DNA from: Bryobacterales bacterium
Lineage (GTDB): Bacteria; Acidobacteriota; Terriglobia; Bryobacterales; Bryobacteraceae
NCBI GenBank assembly: GCA_947467395.1
Contig: CANIIC010000016.1
Location: 1-41,778, forward strand
Reading direction: 5' to 3'
DNA length: 41,778 bases
The notes under the pieces are model-generated. The model was not told the DNA's origin. It did not search any database and worked only from the letters and a program-made list of their open reading frames with translations. Below, piece by piece: positions 17,840-28,410 of this stretch. Each line of letters opens with the position of its first letter. Within the stretch, counting starts at the first letter, position 1. The position numbers were made by a program, and so were the translations under genes.

Positions 17840-18410
17840 GCGCCGCAGTTTCCAGGAAGTTTTTGAAGACGAGCGAGCCTTGTTCGGTGAGGAAGGACTC
17901 GGGATGGAATAGGACACCCTCAACCGGGCGTCCGGCCATGCGGCAGCCCATGATCAGGCCGTCTTCGCTCCAGGCGGAGGCTTCGAAATCAGGGGATGCA
18001 GAGGAAGAGTCGATGATCAAGGAATGATAGCGTCCGCCGGCAAACGGATTGGGTAGGCCGCGCAACACGCCGCGATTGTCATGACGAATCGGCGAGGTCT
18101 TGCCGTGTACCGGTTGACCGGACGGAATCACCTGGGCACCCAGAACGGTGGCGATCACCTGCATACCGAGACAGACGCCGAGCATGGGGATGCGGTCACT
18201 AAATGTGCGCACCACGTCCTGGCAGATACCGGTTTGATGGGGGCCAAAAGGACCAGGCGAGAGGACGATGCCCTGAGGCGCGAACGCCTCCACCTCAGAG
18301 AGGCGGAGGCGATCTGACCGGTGGACCTCACAGCGCCCACCGGCTGCTTCAAGAGCGTGCACCAGATTCCAGGTGAAGGAATCGTAGTTATCGAGAACGA
18401 GCAGTTTCAT
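17829..18410 (-). CDS. pabA: Aminodeoxychorismate/anthranilate synthase glutamine amidotransferase component II
   Basis: MKLLVLDNYDSFTWNLVHALEAAGG, VLSPGPFGPHQTGI, PMLGVCLGMQVIA, GVLFHPESFLTEQG; start trimmed to ATG 18410. Confidence 0.93.
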   Translation of the reverse strand: MKLLVLDNYDSFTWNLVHALEAAGGRCEVHRSDRLRLSEVEAFAPQGIVLSPGPFGPHQTGICQDVVRTFSDRIPMLGVCLGMQVIATVLGAQVIPSGQPVHGKTSPIRHDNRGVLRGLPNPFAGGRYHSLIIDSSSASPDFEASAWSEDGLIMGCRMAGRPVEGVLFHPESFLTEQGSLVFKNFLETAAHVV

Positions 18411-18415
18411 GGGGT

Positions 18416-18440
18416 CCTCGCCGGCTTTAGACCGGCGAGG
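18416..18440. other. Intergenic hairpin between the LigM-like gene and pabA (terminator or processing/attenuation element)
   Basis: CCTCGCCGG-CTTTAGA-CCGGCGAGG, 9-bp perfect stem, no T tract on the minus strand. Confidence 0.5.
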
Positions 18441-18453
18441 CACAACCAATAGA

Positions 18454-19938
<1,485 letters not shown>

Positions 19939-20049
19939 TCAATTTCGTGGGGAAAGCCCTTTGGTCAGGATAGCATGCAAAGATTGGGGGGCCGCCGGGC
20001 GGCGCAGGTGACAAACCGGAGCCCGATGCCGTATACTCACGGTCCACAG

Positions 20050-20673
20050 ATGGCGGTTTCGCACGGAGAGTTTCGGTTGTTGGAGACGATGCGGGTGGAC
20101 CCAGGCCGTGAAATCGAGCTCCTGGAGCGGCATTTGGCCCGATTGGCGCGGTCCGCAGCGGCTTTCGGGTTCCAGTGCGACGTCAATAAAGTTCGAGAAA
20201 CCGTGCTGACTGAGGCCGCCCGGCAGACGGAGCCCATCGTGATGCGGCTACTGCTGGATCGCAGCGGGGTGGCTGAGTGTCTGTATCGTCCGATCCCGGC
20301 GGGTCTGCATGCAGGAGTGCGACTGGCGGCCGCTCCAGTGAACTCGGGCGACCCGTTCCTAGCGAACAAGACCACCGCTCGGCAGGTTTACGATCAGGCT
20401 CGGGCTGGGCTACCGGAGAACTTGGACGCTCTCCTATTTAATGAGCGGGGCGAGGTGACCGAGACGACCATCGCCAACGTGGCAGTGCTGAGGAACGGCA
20501 CTTGGGTAACACCGCCGGTGTCCTGCGGGTTGCTGGCGGGAACGCTGCGGGAAGAACTGCTAGAGAACGGCAGTATCGTCGAGGGCGTAGTTGGGGTGGC
20601 AGAACTGGTGCCCGGCGAAACGATCCGCTGCTTCAACGCCGTACGCGGCATGTACGACGTGCCCCTCGTTTAA
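20050..20673 (+). CDS. pabC: Aminotransferase class IV, likely 4-amino-4-deoxychorismate lyase
   Basis: LLETMRVDPGREIELLERHLARLARSAAAFGF, KTTARQVYDQARAG, DALLFNERGEVTETTIANVAVLRNGTWVTPPVSCGLLAGTLREELL; start 20050 or 20026 (both ATG). Confidence 0.8.
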   Translation: MAVSHGEFRLLETMRVDPGREIELLERHLARLARSAAAFGFQCDVNKVRETVLTEAARQTEPIVMRLLLDRSGVAECLYRPIPAGLHAGVRLAAAPVNSGDPFLANKTTARQVYDQARAGLPENLDALLFNERGEVTETTIANVAVLRNGTWVTPPVSCGLLAGTLREELLENGSIVEGVVGVAELVPGETIRCFNAVRGMYDVPLV

Positions 20674-21533
20674 GCGGCGTCGACCGGAACCACGCGCACC
20701 GCAACATCGACGGCCTGACCGCCACCACCCAGCGAAATCCCTTTGACCGGCGTGACATCCCCGTAATCGCGTCCCCAGGCGAGAGTGACGTGTCCCTCTC
20801 GCGGCAGCACGTTATTCGTGGGGTCGAGATCCAGCCAGCCGTATCCCGGCAGGAAGACGGCAACCCAGGCGTGCGATGCTTCCGCACCGAGATACTGTGC
20901 TCCGCTCCGGAGGTAACCGCTGACGTAGCGCGCGGCCAGGTGATACGAACGCACCACGCCGATCATGACATGCGCGAAATCCTGGCAAACACCCTGGCGG
21001 CGCTTCAGAACCTCTTCGAGCGGCATATCGATGGAGGTCGTCTTCGGTTTGTAGCTGAACTCTTTATGGATGCGGGTGGAGAGTTCGATCACGGCCTCGG
21101 CCAAGGGTCGCCCGGGCTTAAAGGTGGCGGCTCCATAGGCAGCCAGTTGCGGCGACGCGGCGATGAATGGCGAATCGAAGGTGAACTCGTAGGCAGACAG
21201 CGAATCTGGGTCGGGATGCAGAGACAGCTCCTTGCGCGCGTCCTCCCAGGTGATCGTGGGCAACGGCCTGGCGGGAGGCGGCTCCACATCGATCAAGCTG
21301 GTGGCCGTGACCACAAAACGATCATGCGTTTTAAAGATGCCGAACATCGAGACTTCGTTGCCGTAGTAGTCGCGATGGGATTCAACCACAGAGGGCTTCG
21401 GCTCGACTTCGATCTTCGAATCCACCACCAGTTGGCCGTGGAATGAGCGCGGTGTGAGATGCGTTTCGGAAAGACACTGCCCGACCGGCTCTTCGTAGCG
21501 ATACGTGGTGGTGTGAACGGCTTTGTAGCGCAT
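20670..21533 (-). CDS. Transglutaminase-like family protein (N-terminal beta domain plus TGase core)
   Basis: MRYKAVHTTTYRYEEPVGQCLSETHLTPR; catalytic Cys in RRQGVCQDFAHVMIGVVRSYHLAARYVSGYL; His/Asp in SHAWVAVFLPGYGWLDLDPTNN. Confidence 0.92.
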   Translation of the reverse strand: MRYKAVHTTTYRYEEPVGQCLSETHLTPRSFHGQLVVDSKIEVEPKPSVVESHRDYYGNEVSMFGIFKTHDRFVVTATSLIDVEPPPARPLPTITWEDARKELSLHPDPDSLSAYEFTFDSPFIAASPQLAAYGAATFKPGRPLAEAVIELSTRIHKEFSYKPKTTSIDMPLEEVLKRRQGVCQDFAHVMIGVVRSYHLAARYVSGYLRSGAQYLGAEASHAWVAVFLPGYGWLDLDPTNNVLPREGHVTLAWGRDYGDVTPVKGISLGGGGQAVDVAVRVVPVDAA

Positions 21534-21542
21534 ACGTGTCCT

Positions 21543-24083
21543 TTATAGAGCGGGCTGGAAGCGCGCGCTGGTGACGTGGCTGAAGTGCAGTTCCGTAAGC
21601 GCGTCGGAGATATCGTACAAGTCGCCCTTCAACTGGCTGAGCAGTTCTTCCAGCGGCAGCATGTTGCCGTCGCGGTCGCGCGCGGAGAGTTCGGCAACTG
21701 AAGCTTCACGTATCTTCCGAAGCGCCGCTTCAGCCAATCGCAAAGGCGGCGGCTGAATGGAATTCGAGTAACCGGGCAAGTAGCCCATGTGTTCCACGAT
21801 CCCTTCGAACTGGAAGAGCAGGGAGCGCGGATTGGCGATGTCTTTGAGCAGCAGGTCCAGCACGAATTCCGGGCGCAGAGTAGTGAAATAGCGCGAACGA
21901 TACGTGATGGAACTGTCGGCGATCTGCAGCAGCGTCTGCATTGCCGGATCGAGATCGAACGGGGCGTCGCCGAAGGTCGCCAGCAATAGTTCGGACATCT
22001 GCAGCGCACGTTCCAAACGCTTGCCGATCTGCACAAACTGCCAGCCATGTCCGCGCGTGGAGTTCTCCATCAACAGCCCTGCGAAGGCTGAAAGTGTGAC
22101 GATCACGCGGTCCAGCAAGTTCATCTGGGCGACCAGCCGATTCTCGCGGTAGACGGGCACTGGGGCAGAGAACTCGGCTTCTAACTGCTGCAGCACGCGC
22201 CACGTGTCCTGCGACAGGCGCTCTTTGAGCGGCCACGCGACGCGGCGAATATTGTTGAGGTTCCAGCCGATGCCTGACGATCGGGCGGGGTCGTAGACCA
22301 TGCTCGAGAGCAAGCGTTCAATGTGCCAGCGTTTCTGCGCGATGGAAATCGCGGGGAATTCTTCGCCCAGATAGCCGAGCGCGCTCAACAACTGGATCGT
22401 CGTCTCCAGGGTCGCGGTGCGGCCAAAATCTTCTTCGCCAGAGAGGCTGGGGATCAGCGCCCGAACCAGGCGCACACCGGATTCCACCCGTTCTCCGTAG
22501 CGGCCCAGCCAAAAGAGGTTGTCCGCAACGCGGCTCGGCAGATCCGTCGGGTTCGCGGGAGACTGGTCACGTTCAGAAGATGCGTAGGCCGTTTCCTCGT
22601 CGCTGTTGCTGTCCTTCAGAACCCACGTATCCTTACTGCCGCCGCCCATCTGCATGGAGACAACCAGCGACGTAGCACTCGTCGAAACGCGGGTCAAGCC
22701 GCCGGGCATGACGCGATAGCCTTGGCCGTCCCAGATGGCGAATACGCGCATCACGATGTGGCGCGGCTCCAGTTTGCCGTCGATGTGCGTCGGCGCGGTG
22801 GAAAGGCTCACCTGCTCCTGCGCGACAAAGTCTTCCGGGCTCTCTTCAATGCGGCGGATCAGTTCTTCGCGCTGTGCGGCGTTCATCTGCGCCGGGAACG
22901 CAGGCGTGTTGATCGGCCCGCGCGGGACAGGCTTGATCACCACTTCATCCAGATGTTCCTTGACGAACTTGCGTGCGGCTTCATGGCCACACCACCATGT
23001 GGCGACCGACGGCATCAGCAGAGATTCACCCAGCAGTTGCTGGCTGAGCGCGGGCAGGAACGCCATGTGCGCGGCCGCTTCCATGATGCCGCTGCCAAGC
23101 GTGTTCGCCATCGCCACATTGCCACTGCGGATCGCTTGGGTCAGTCCCGCAACGCCTAACAGCGAATCGCCGCGCAGTTCCAGCGGATCGCAGAACGTGT
23201 CGTCCATGCGGCGCATGATGACGTCGACGCGCTCCAGGCCATCCAGCGTTTTGAGGTAGACGTTGTTCTCTCGAATCGTGAGATCAGCGCCCTCTACGAG
23301 CGGGAAGCCCCAGTGATGCGCCAGGAACGAGTGTTCAAAGTACGTTTCGTTGTTGGGGCCGGGGGTCAGCACCACAACCCGAGGATTGTCGCTCTTCCGC
23401 GCGCCCAGCAATTGCAGCGCGCGACGCCGTTTTTCCAGAAACGCGACCAGCGGCCGGACCTGACACTGATTGAATACCGAAGGCAGCGTTCGCGCGCTGA
23501 CCAAGCGATTTTCCAGCGCGTAGCCAATACCCGACGGATTCTGCGTACGGTCCGAGATCACCCACCACGTGCCGTTCGGCGATCGCGCCAAGTCCGCCGC
23601 GTACGTGTGCAGATGCACACCGTCTGGAGGCTGGATACCGACGCACGGACGCAAGAAGCTGGGGTTGCTGAACAACAGCGCGGCCGGCAGGTGGCGATCG
23701 TGAATCAGACGCTGCGGACCATAGATGTCGGCCAGCATGCTGTTAAGTAGCGTCGCGCGCTGCGTGATGGAGCGCTCAATGTGGTTCCATTCCTGGGAAT
23801 CGACCACCAGCGGAATCGGGTCCAGCAGCCAAGGCCGTTCCTTGCCCTGCGGATCGCCGTAGACGTTGTAGGTGATTCCGTTGGTGCGGATCAACTGACT
23901 GCCGACATCCCAGCGCCGCGCAAATTCCTGCCCACCCATGCGTCGCATCGCAACCGACAGATTGCGCCAGGCGTGCCGAGGCAGACCGGATTCCCGGAAG
24001 GCTTCGTCCCAGTGCCCCGCAGTGGGCACGTAGCGCCACTGCTGTGCGTCGGCTGTTTTGCTGGGGTCCTTCACGTGCTTCAC
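21543..24083 (-). CDS. Fusion of circularly permuted ATP-grasp (type 2) and alpha-E (DUF403) domains
   Basis: N-terminal half: TNGITYNVYGDPQGKERPWLLDPIPLVVDSQEW...[20 protein letters not shown]...[11 protein letters not shown]-terminal half: LPSRVADNLFWLGRYGERVESGVRLVRALIP (alpha-E). Confidence 0.92.
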   Translation of the reverse strand: MKHVKDPSKTADAQQWRYVPTAGHWDEAFRESGLPRHAWRNLSVAMRRMGGQEFARRWDVGSQLIRTNGITYNVYGDPQGKERPWLLDPIPLVVDSQEWNHIERSITQRATLLNSMLADIYGPQRLIHDRHLPAALLFSNPSFLRPCVGIQPPDGVHLHTYAADLARSPNGTWWVISDRTQNPSGIGYALENRLVSARTLPSVFNQCQVRPLVAFLEKRRRALQLLGARKSDNPRVVVLTPGPNNETYFEHSFLAHHWGFPLVEGADLTIRENNVYLKTLDGLERVDVIMRRMDDTFCDPLELRGDSLLGVAGLTQAIRSGNVAMANTLGSGIMEAAAHMAFLPALSQQLLGESLLMPSVATWWCGHEAARKFVKEHLDEVVIKPVPRGPINTPAFPAQMNAAQREELIRRIEESPEDFVAQEQVSLSTAPTHIDGKLEPRHIVMRVFAIWDGQGYRVMPGGLTRVSTSATSLVVSMQMGGGSKDTWVLKDSNSDEETAYASSERDQSPANPTDLPSRVADNLFWLGRYGERVESGVRLVRALIPSLSGEEDFGRTATLETTIQLLSALGYLGEEFPAISIAQKRWHIERLLSSMVYDPARSSGIGWNLNNIRRVAWPLKERLSQDTWRVLQQLEAEFSAPVPVYRENRLVAQMNLLDRVIVTLSAFAGLLMENSTRGHGWQFVQIGKRLERALQMSELLLATFGDAPFDLDPAMQTLLQIADSSITYRSRYFTTLRPEFVLDLLLKDIANPRSLLFQFEGIVEHMGYLPGYSNSIQPPPLRLAEAALRKIREASVAELSARDRDGNMLPLEELLSQLKGDLYDISDALTELHFSHVTSARFQPAL

Positions 24084-24097
24084 TCTCGCTGACTTCC

Positions 24098-27000
24098 TTA
24101 GCTGCGCGCCACGCGACTGCTGCGCCGCAAATCCAACGTCGCGGGGAACTCCGGATCGATCTCCACCGGCGGCACCGGCATCGCACCCGGCGTGTGACCA
24201 AACGCAAAGAACCGCGCACGCCGACGCGATTCGGCTTCATTCGAGTTTACCGGAAAGGTGTCATAACTCCTGCCGCCCGGGTGCGCCACATGATACGTGC
24301 AGCCACCCAAAGACCGGCCATTCGCGAGATCGAGCAGATCGATGATCAGCGGCGCGTGCACCGGAATCGTAGGATGCAAGCAACGCGGCGGCTGCCAAGC
24401 CCGGTAGCGAATGCCGCACACGAATTCGCCGTGCGTGCCCGTCGACTGCAACGGCAGGCGGCGGCCGTTGCAGGTCACGGCCTGCATCTCCGGCGTGAGG
24501 CCTTTGACGAAGACCTGCAGGCGCTCCACTGATGAATCGACGAAGCGAGAGGTTCCTCCACCACCCGGCTCTTCACCCAGCACGTACCAAGGCTCGATGG
24601 CCTGCCGCAGTTCGATGGTGACACCGTGATAGTTCACGGTGCCATAGACCGGGAAACGGAACTCAATGTGCGGATCGAACCAAGCAGGATCAATATCGTA
24701 GCCCTCGCTACGCAGATCCTCGGCAACTTGCTTGAAGTCCTGCGCGACATAGTAGGGCAGCAGGAACCGGTCGTGCAGGCGGGTACCCCAACGAATCAGT
24801 TTGGATTCGTAAGGTTGCTTCCAGAAACGCGCGACCAACGTGCGTACTAGCAATTGCTGCGCGAGGCTCATGCGCGCGTGTGGCGGCATTTCGAAGGCAC
24901 GCAATTCGAGGAGACCCAAGCGGCCGGTGGAACTGTCGGGCGAAAACAGTTTATCGATACAGAACTCAGCCCGGTGCGTGTTGCCGGTCACGTCAACCAG
25001 CAGATGACGGAAGATGCGATCCACTAGCCAAGGCGGAAAGTTCATCACCTTGCCGTGCAGCTGTTCAAATGCGATCTCGAGTTCGTAGATCGAGTCGGCA
25101 CGCGTTTCGTCGACGCGCGGAGCCTGGCTCGTTGGCCCGATGAACACTCCGCTGAACAAGTAGGACAGCGACGGATGATTTACCCAGAAGCCGAGCAGAC
25201 TCTTCAAGAGATCGGGCCGTCGCAAGAACGGACTGTCCGATGGTGTGATCCCACCCAGCACCAGATGATTGCCACCGCCGGTTCCGGTATGACGACCATC
25301 CAGCATGAATTTTTCGGTGCCCAAACGCGTCTGGCGCGCCTGTTCGTAAAGCGTGGTCGTGTTCGTGACCAGTTCATCCCAATTGCGCGACGGATGAATG
25401 TTGACTTCGATCACACCCGGATCAGGAGTAACCTTGATCACCTGCAAACGCGGGTCAAAGGGAGGCGGGTAGCCTTCGAGCGAGACCGGCATCGCGAGCT
25501 TCGCGGCCGTGTCTTCGATGGCCGTAACCAGTTCCACATAGTCGCTCGCCGAACTCACGGGCGGCATAAAGATGTTCAGGCGACCTTCGCGAGCTTCGAC
25601 GGTCAACGCAGTTCGGACTACCGGTCCCGTCGGATACAGCTCTTCGGGAAGCAACTGCTGGTTGCGACGATCACGCTGATTTTCGCCCGCACCGCGCAAC
25701 TGGTCCTGACGGCGGCGATCCCGGCGCACAGGCACCGCCAGCGGAGCAGTCGGAGCCATTGGATCCACGCTCCAAATGCGGGAGATCTGATCTGGTGGTT
25801 CAAGCGGCAAGCTCTGTAGCGGCAAGCGGAAGCCGAGCGGGGAATCGCCGGGCAGCAGGAATAGGCGGCGGCCACGCAACATCCACAGGCCGCTCTGCCA
25901 CTCGGGACCGTTCAAGCCAAACGCGCGCTGCAACGGCAGTACGAAGCCTGCGGGATTTCCCAATCCTCTGCTAAACACGCGCCGCAAGCGGTCGCGCTCT
26001 TCGGGGTCATCCAGATCGTTGTCGACTGGATCGACATTGATCGGCAACTGATTCTCTTTGTGGATGTAGGCGAGCGGATCCTCGTAGGCCGTAATGACGA
26101 ACTGCTTGCCGACCTTCAATCGCTCCGCCAAACCTTCTGCGAATTCTTCCGCCTCGAGATCGGTGTAGCCGTAATCTTTGTCGGGCTCGGCCACCAGCAG
26201 AGGATCGTGCCACAGTTCGACTCCATCGGTGCGCCAGTAACAGGCGTACGCCCAGCGGGGCAGCGATTCGCCGGGGTACCACTTGCCCTGACCGAAGTGC
26301 AACAAGCCGCCCGGCGCATACGTGTCACGGATGCGATTCAGCAAAGTGCCACTCAACCGGCGCTTGTTCGGACCCATGGCGGCGGTGTTCCACTCTTCAC
26401 CGTCCATATCGTCGATCGACACGAACGTGGGCTCACCGCCCATCGTGAGGCGGACGTCGCCTTGTTCCAATTCACGATCCACGCGATGGCCCAGTTCCAG
26501 AATCGCTTGCCACTGCGGATCAGAGTATGGCTTGGTGACGCGCGGATCCTCATGGATGCGCGTTACGTTCATCGCATGATCGAAGGACACTTCACACGGA
26601 CTCACCATGCCGGAAACGGGCGCCGCGGCCGCAGGGTTCGGCGTCGCCGCCAGCGGGATGTGCCCTTCACCGGCGAATAACCCGGATGTGGGATCGAGGC
26701 CCACCCAGCCCGCACCGGGCAGATACACTTCGGTCCACGCGTGCAGATCGGTGAAGTCTTCTTGCGGGCCTTCAGGACCTTCCAGTGGTTTCAGATCAGG
26801 CTTCAATTGAATCAGGTAGCCCGACACGAAGCGCGCCGCGAGACCGAGATTCCGTAACACCTGCACCATCAGCCACGCCGAGTCCCGACACGAGCCACTC
26901 TTCAGCGTCAACGTTTCTTCCGGCGACTGCACTCCCGGCTCCATGCGGATCAGGTAGCCGATGTCAGACTGAACACGCTGGTTCAGCTCCACCAGAAAGT

Positions 27001-27427
27001 CGATCATCGCCTTCTTTGTGCGCGGGACCGAATCCACGTAGGCCTTGACCTTCCGGCCCATCGGCGGCGTCGCTAGAAACGGAGCCAGTTCGATGCGCTG
27101 CTCTTCGTCGTAATCGAACGGAAAGTGCGTGGCGTGCGGCTCCAGAAAGAAGTCGAACGGGTTGATCACGGTCATTTCCGCGATCAAGTCCACTTCGACA
27201 GAGAACTTTTCCGTTGGATTCGGAAATACCAGGCGAGCCAGGAAGTTCCCTTGCGGGTCCTGCTGCCAGTTGATGAAGTGATCCTCCGGCTCTATTGTCA
27301 GTGAGTAACTGAGGATCGGCGTGCGGCTGTGCGGTGCCGGGCGCAAACGCACTACTTGTGGCGAAAGCGTCACCGGCCGGTCGTAGCGATAGACGGTCTT
27401 GTGGTGTAGCGCAGCTCGGATGCTCAT
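24098..27427 (-). CDS. Transglutaminase plus DUF2126 (putative amidoligase) protein, 1109 aa
   Basis: TGase part: LKSGSCRDSAWLMVQVLRNLGLAARFVSGYL, DLHAWTEVYLPGAGWVGLDPTSG; DUF2126 part: LTMGGEPTFVSIDDMDGEEWNTAAMGPNKR, GKWYPGESLPRWAYACYWR, FMLDGRHTGTGGGNHLVLGG. Confidence 0.93.
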   Translation of the reverse strand: MSIRAALHHKTVYRYDRPVTLSPQVVRLRPAPHSRTPILSYSLTIEPEDHFINWQQDPQGNFLARLVFPNPTEKFSVEVDLIAEMTVINPFDFFLEPHATHFPFDYDEEQRIELAPFLATPPMGRKVKAYVDSVPRTKKAMIDFLVELNQRVQSDIGYLIRMEPGVQSPEETLTLKSGSCRDSAWLMVQVLRNLGLAARFVSGYLIQLKPDLKPLEGPEGPQEDFTDLHAWTEVYLPGAGWVGLDPTSGLFAGEGHIPLAATPNPAAAAPVSGMVSPCEVSFDHAMNVTRIHEDPRVTKPYSDPQWQAILELGHRVDRELEQGDVRLTMGGEPTFVSIDDMDGEEWNTAAMGPNKRRLSGTLLNRIRDTYAPGGLLHFGQGKWYPGESLPRWAYACYWRTDGVELWHDPLLVAEPDKDYGYTDLEAEEFAEGLAERLKVGKQFVITAYEDPLAYIHKENQLPINVDPVDNDLDDPEERDRLRRVFSRGLGNPAGFVLPLQRAFGLNGPEWQSGLWMLRGRRLFLLPGDSPLGFRLPLQSLPLEPPDQISRIWSVDPMAPTAPLAVPVRRDRRRQDQLRGAGENQRDRRNQQLLPEELYPTGPVVRTALTVEAREGRLNIFMPPVSSASDYVELVTAIEDTAAKLAMPVSLEGYPPPFDPRLQVIKVTPDPGVIEVNIHPSRNWDELVTNTTTLYEQARQTRLGTEKFMLDGRHTGTGGGNHLVLGGITPSDSPFLRRPDLLKSLLGFWVNHPSLSYLFSGVFIGPTSQAPRVDETRADSIYELEIAFEQLHGKVMNFPPWLVDRIFRHLLVDVTGNTHRAEFCIDKLFSPDSSTGRLGLLELRAFEMPPHARMSLAQQLLVRTLVARFWKQPYESKLIRWGTRLHDRFLLPYYVAQDFKQVAEDLRSEGYDIDPAWFDPHIEFRFPVYGTVNYHGVTIELRQAIEPWYVLGEEPGGGGTSRFVDSSVERLQVFVKGLTPEMQAVTCNGRRLPLQSTGTHGEFVCGIRYRAWQPPRCLHPTIPVHAPLIIDLLDLANGRSLGGCTYHVAHPGGRSYDTFPVNSNEAESRRRARFFAFGHTPGAMPVPPVEIDPEFPATLDLRRSSRVARS

Positions 27428-28410
27428 GCGCTCTGCCGCTGTTGCTGCTGATACACCGCGTTCATGAAATCGGCTCGAACCTGAGCATCCACGTTGTTCA
27501 TCTTCTGCTGGAGGCTGTCCAGGTATTCGTGCAGACCGTTTCGGAGAATGTCCTCGACGGAACTGAAGTTCAGCTCACTATCGAGCAGGCCCAGCAGCTG
27601 TTCGGATCGGAATCGGAACGCGTCTTTAGGAGTCCCCGTAATGCGATGCAGCGACTCATTGGCTTCGCTGATGCAGTACAGAATGGCGCGCGGGAATTCG
27701 CGATCCATCACCAAGAACTCCACTACATGATTGGGGGTGATGCGGCCATATTTCTTCCGATACATCTCGAAGCCACTGACCGATTTCAACACCGCAGCCC
27801 AATGAATGTCGTCATACGGGGTTCCGACGTCTTTGACGGACGGCAACAGCATGAAGTACTTCACGTCGAGAATGCGCGACGTCTTGTCTGCGCGTTCCAG
27901 CTTGCGGCCCAGACGCAGAAAGTGCCACGCCTCGTTGTGAGACATGGTCGCGTCCGTGATGCCCTGGAATAAGTGACAGCCCAAACGGATCTCGCGGAAA
28001 GAATCCAGCATGCGTTCCGGCTGCGGGATCGTGTCATGCGTCTGGATGTGCAGATACATGCTGTTGATCTGCGCCCACATTTCCGGGGAGATGGTCTCGC
28101 GGACAGAACGTGCGTTTTCGCGCGCGGCCCGCAGACAGGAAATGATGGAGCTCGGGTTCTGCTCGTCGTAGGCCAAATACTCGATGACGGTGTCCTGCCG
28201 GGCTTCGCCGTAACGTTCCTTGAAGGCCTCGGTGTCACCGGTCGTATCGATCAATGGCTGCCACTGCTGCGCGGGAGCGAGCGGCAGATCGAGCTGGAGG
28301 TTCAGATTGACGCCAATATAGCGAGCGATGTTCTCGGCGCGTTCGACGTACCGCGAGAGCCAGTACACCGAGTCCGCTACACGGCTCAATAAGGGAAGCG
28401 ACTCGGTCAT
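27424..28410 (-). CDS. Alpha-E domain protein (DUF403)
   Basis: [43 protein letters not shown]; start trimmed to ATG 28410; ATGA overlap (27424-27427) with the downstream gene. Confidence 0.92.
   Translation of the reverse strand: MTESLPLLSRVADSVYWLSRYVERAENIARYIGVNLNLQLDLPLAPAQQWQPLIDTTGDTEAFKERYGEARQDTVIEYLAYDEQNPSSIISCLRAARENARSVRETISPEMWAQINSMYLHIQTHDTIPQPERMLDSFREIRLGCHLFQGITDATMSHNEAWHFLRLGRKLERADKTSRILDVKYFMLLPSVKDVGTPYDDIHWAAVLKSVSGFEMYRKKYGRITPNHVVEFLVMDREFPRAILYCISEANESLHRITGTPKDAFRFRSEQLLGLLDSELNFSSVEDILRNGLHEYLDSLQQKMNNVDAQVRADFMNAVYQQQQRQSA

Noticed and set aside
25055-25819. 254-aa and similar plus-strand ORFs inside the TGase/DUF2126 gene
   Set aside because: Arg/His-rich shadow frames over a conserved coding sequence
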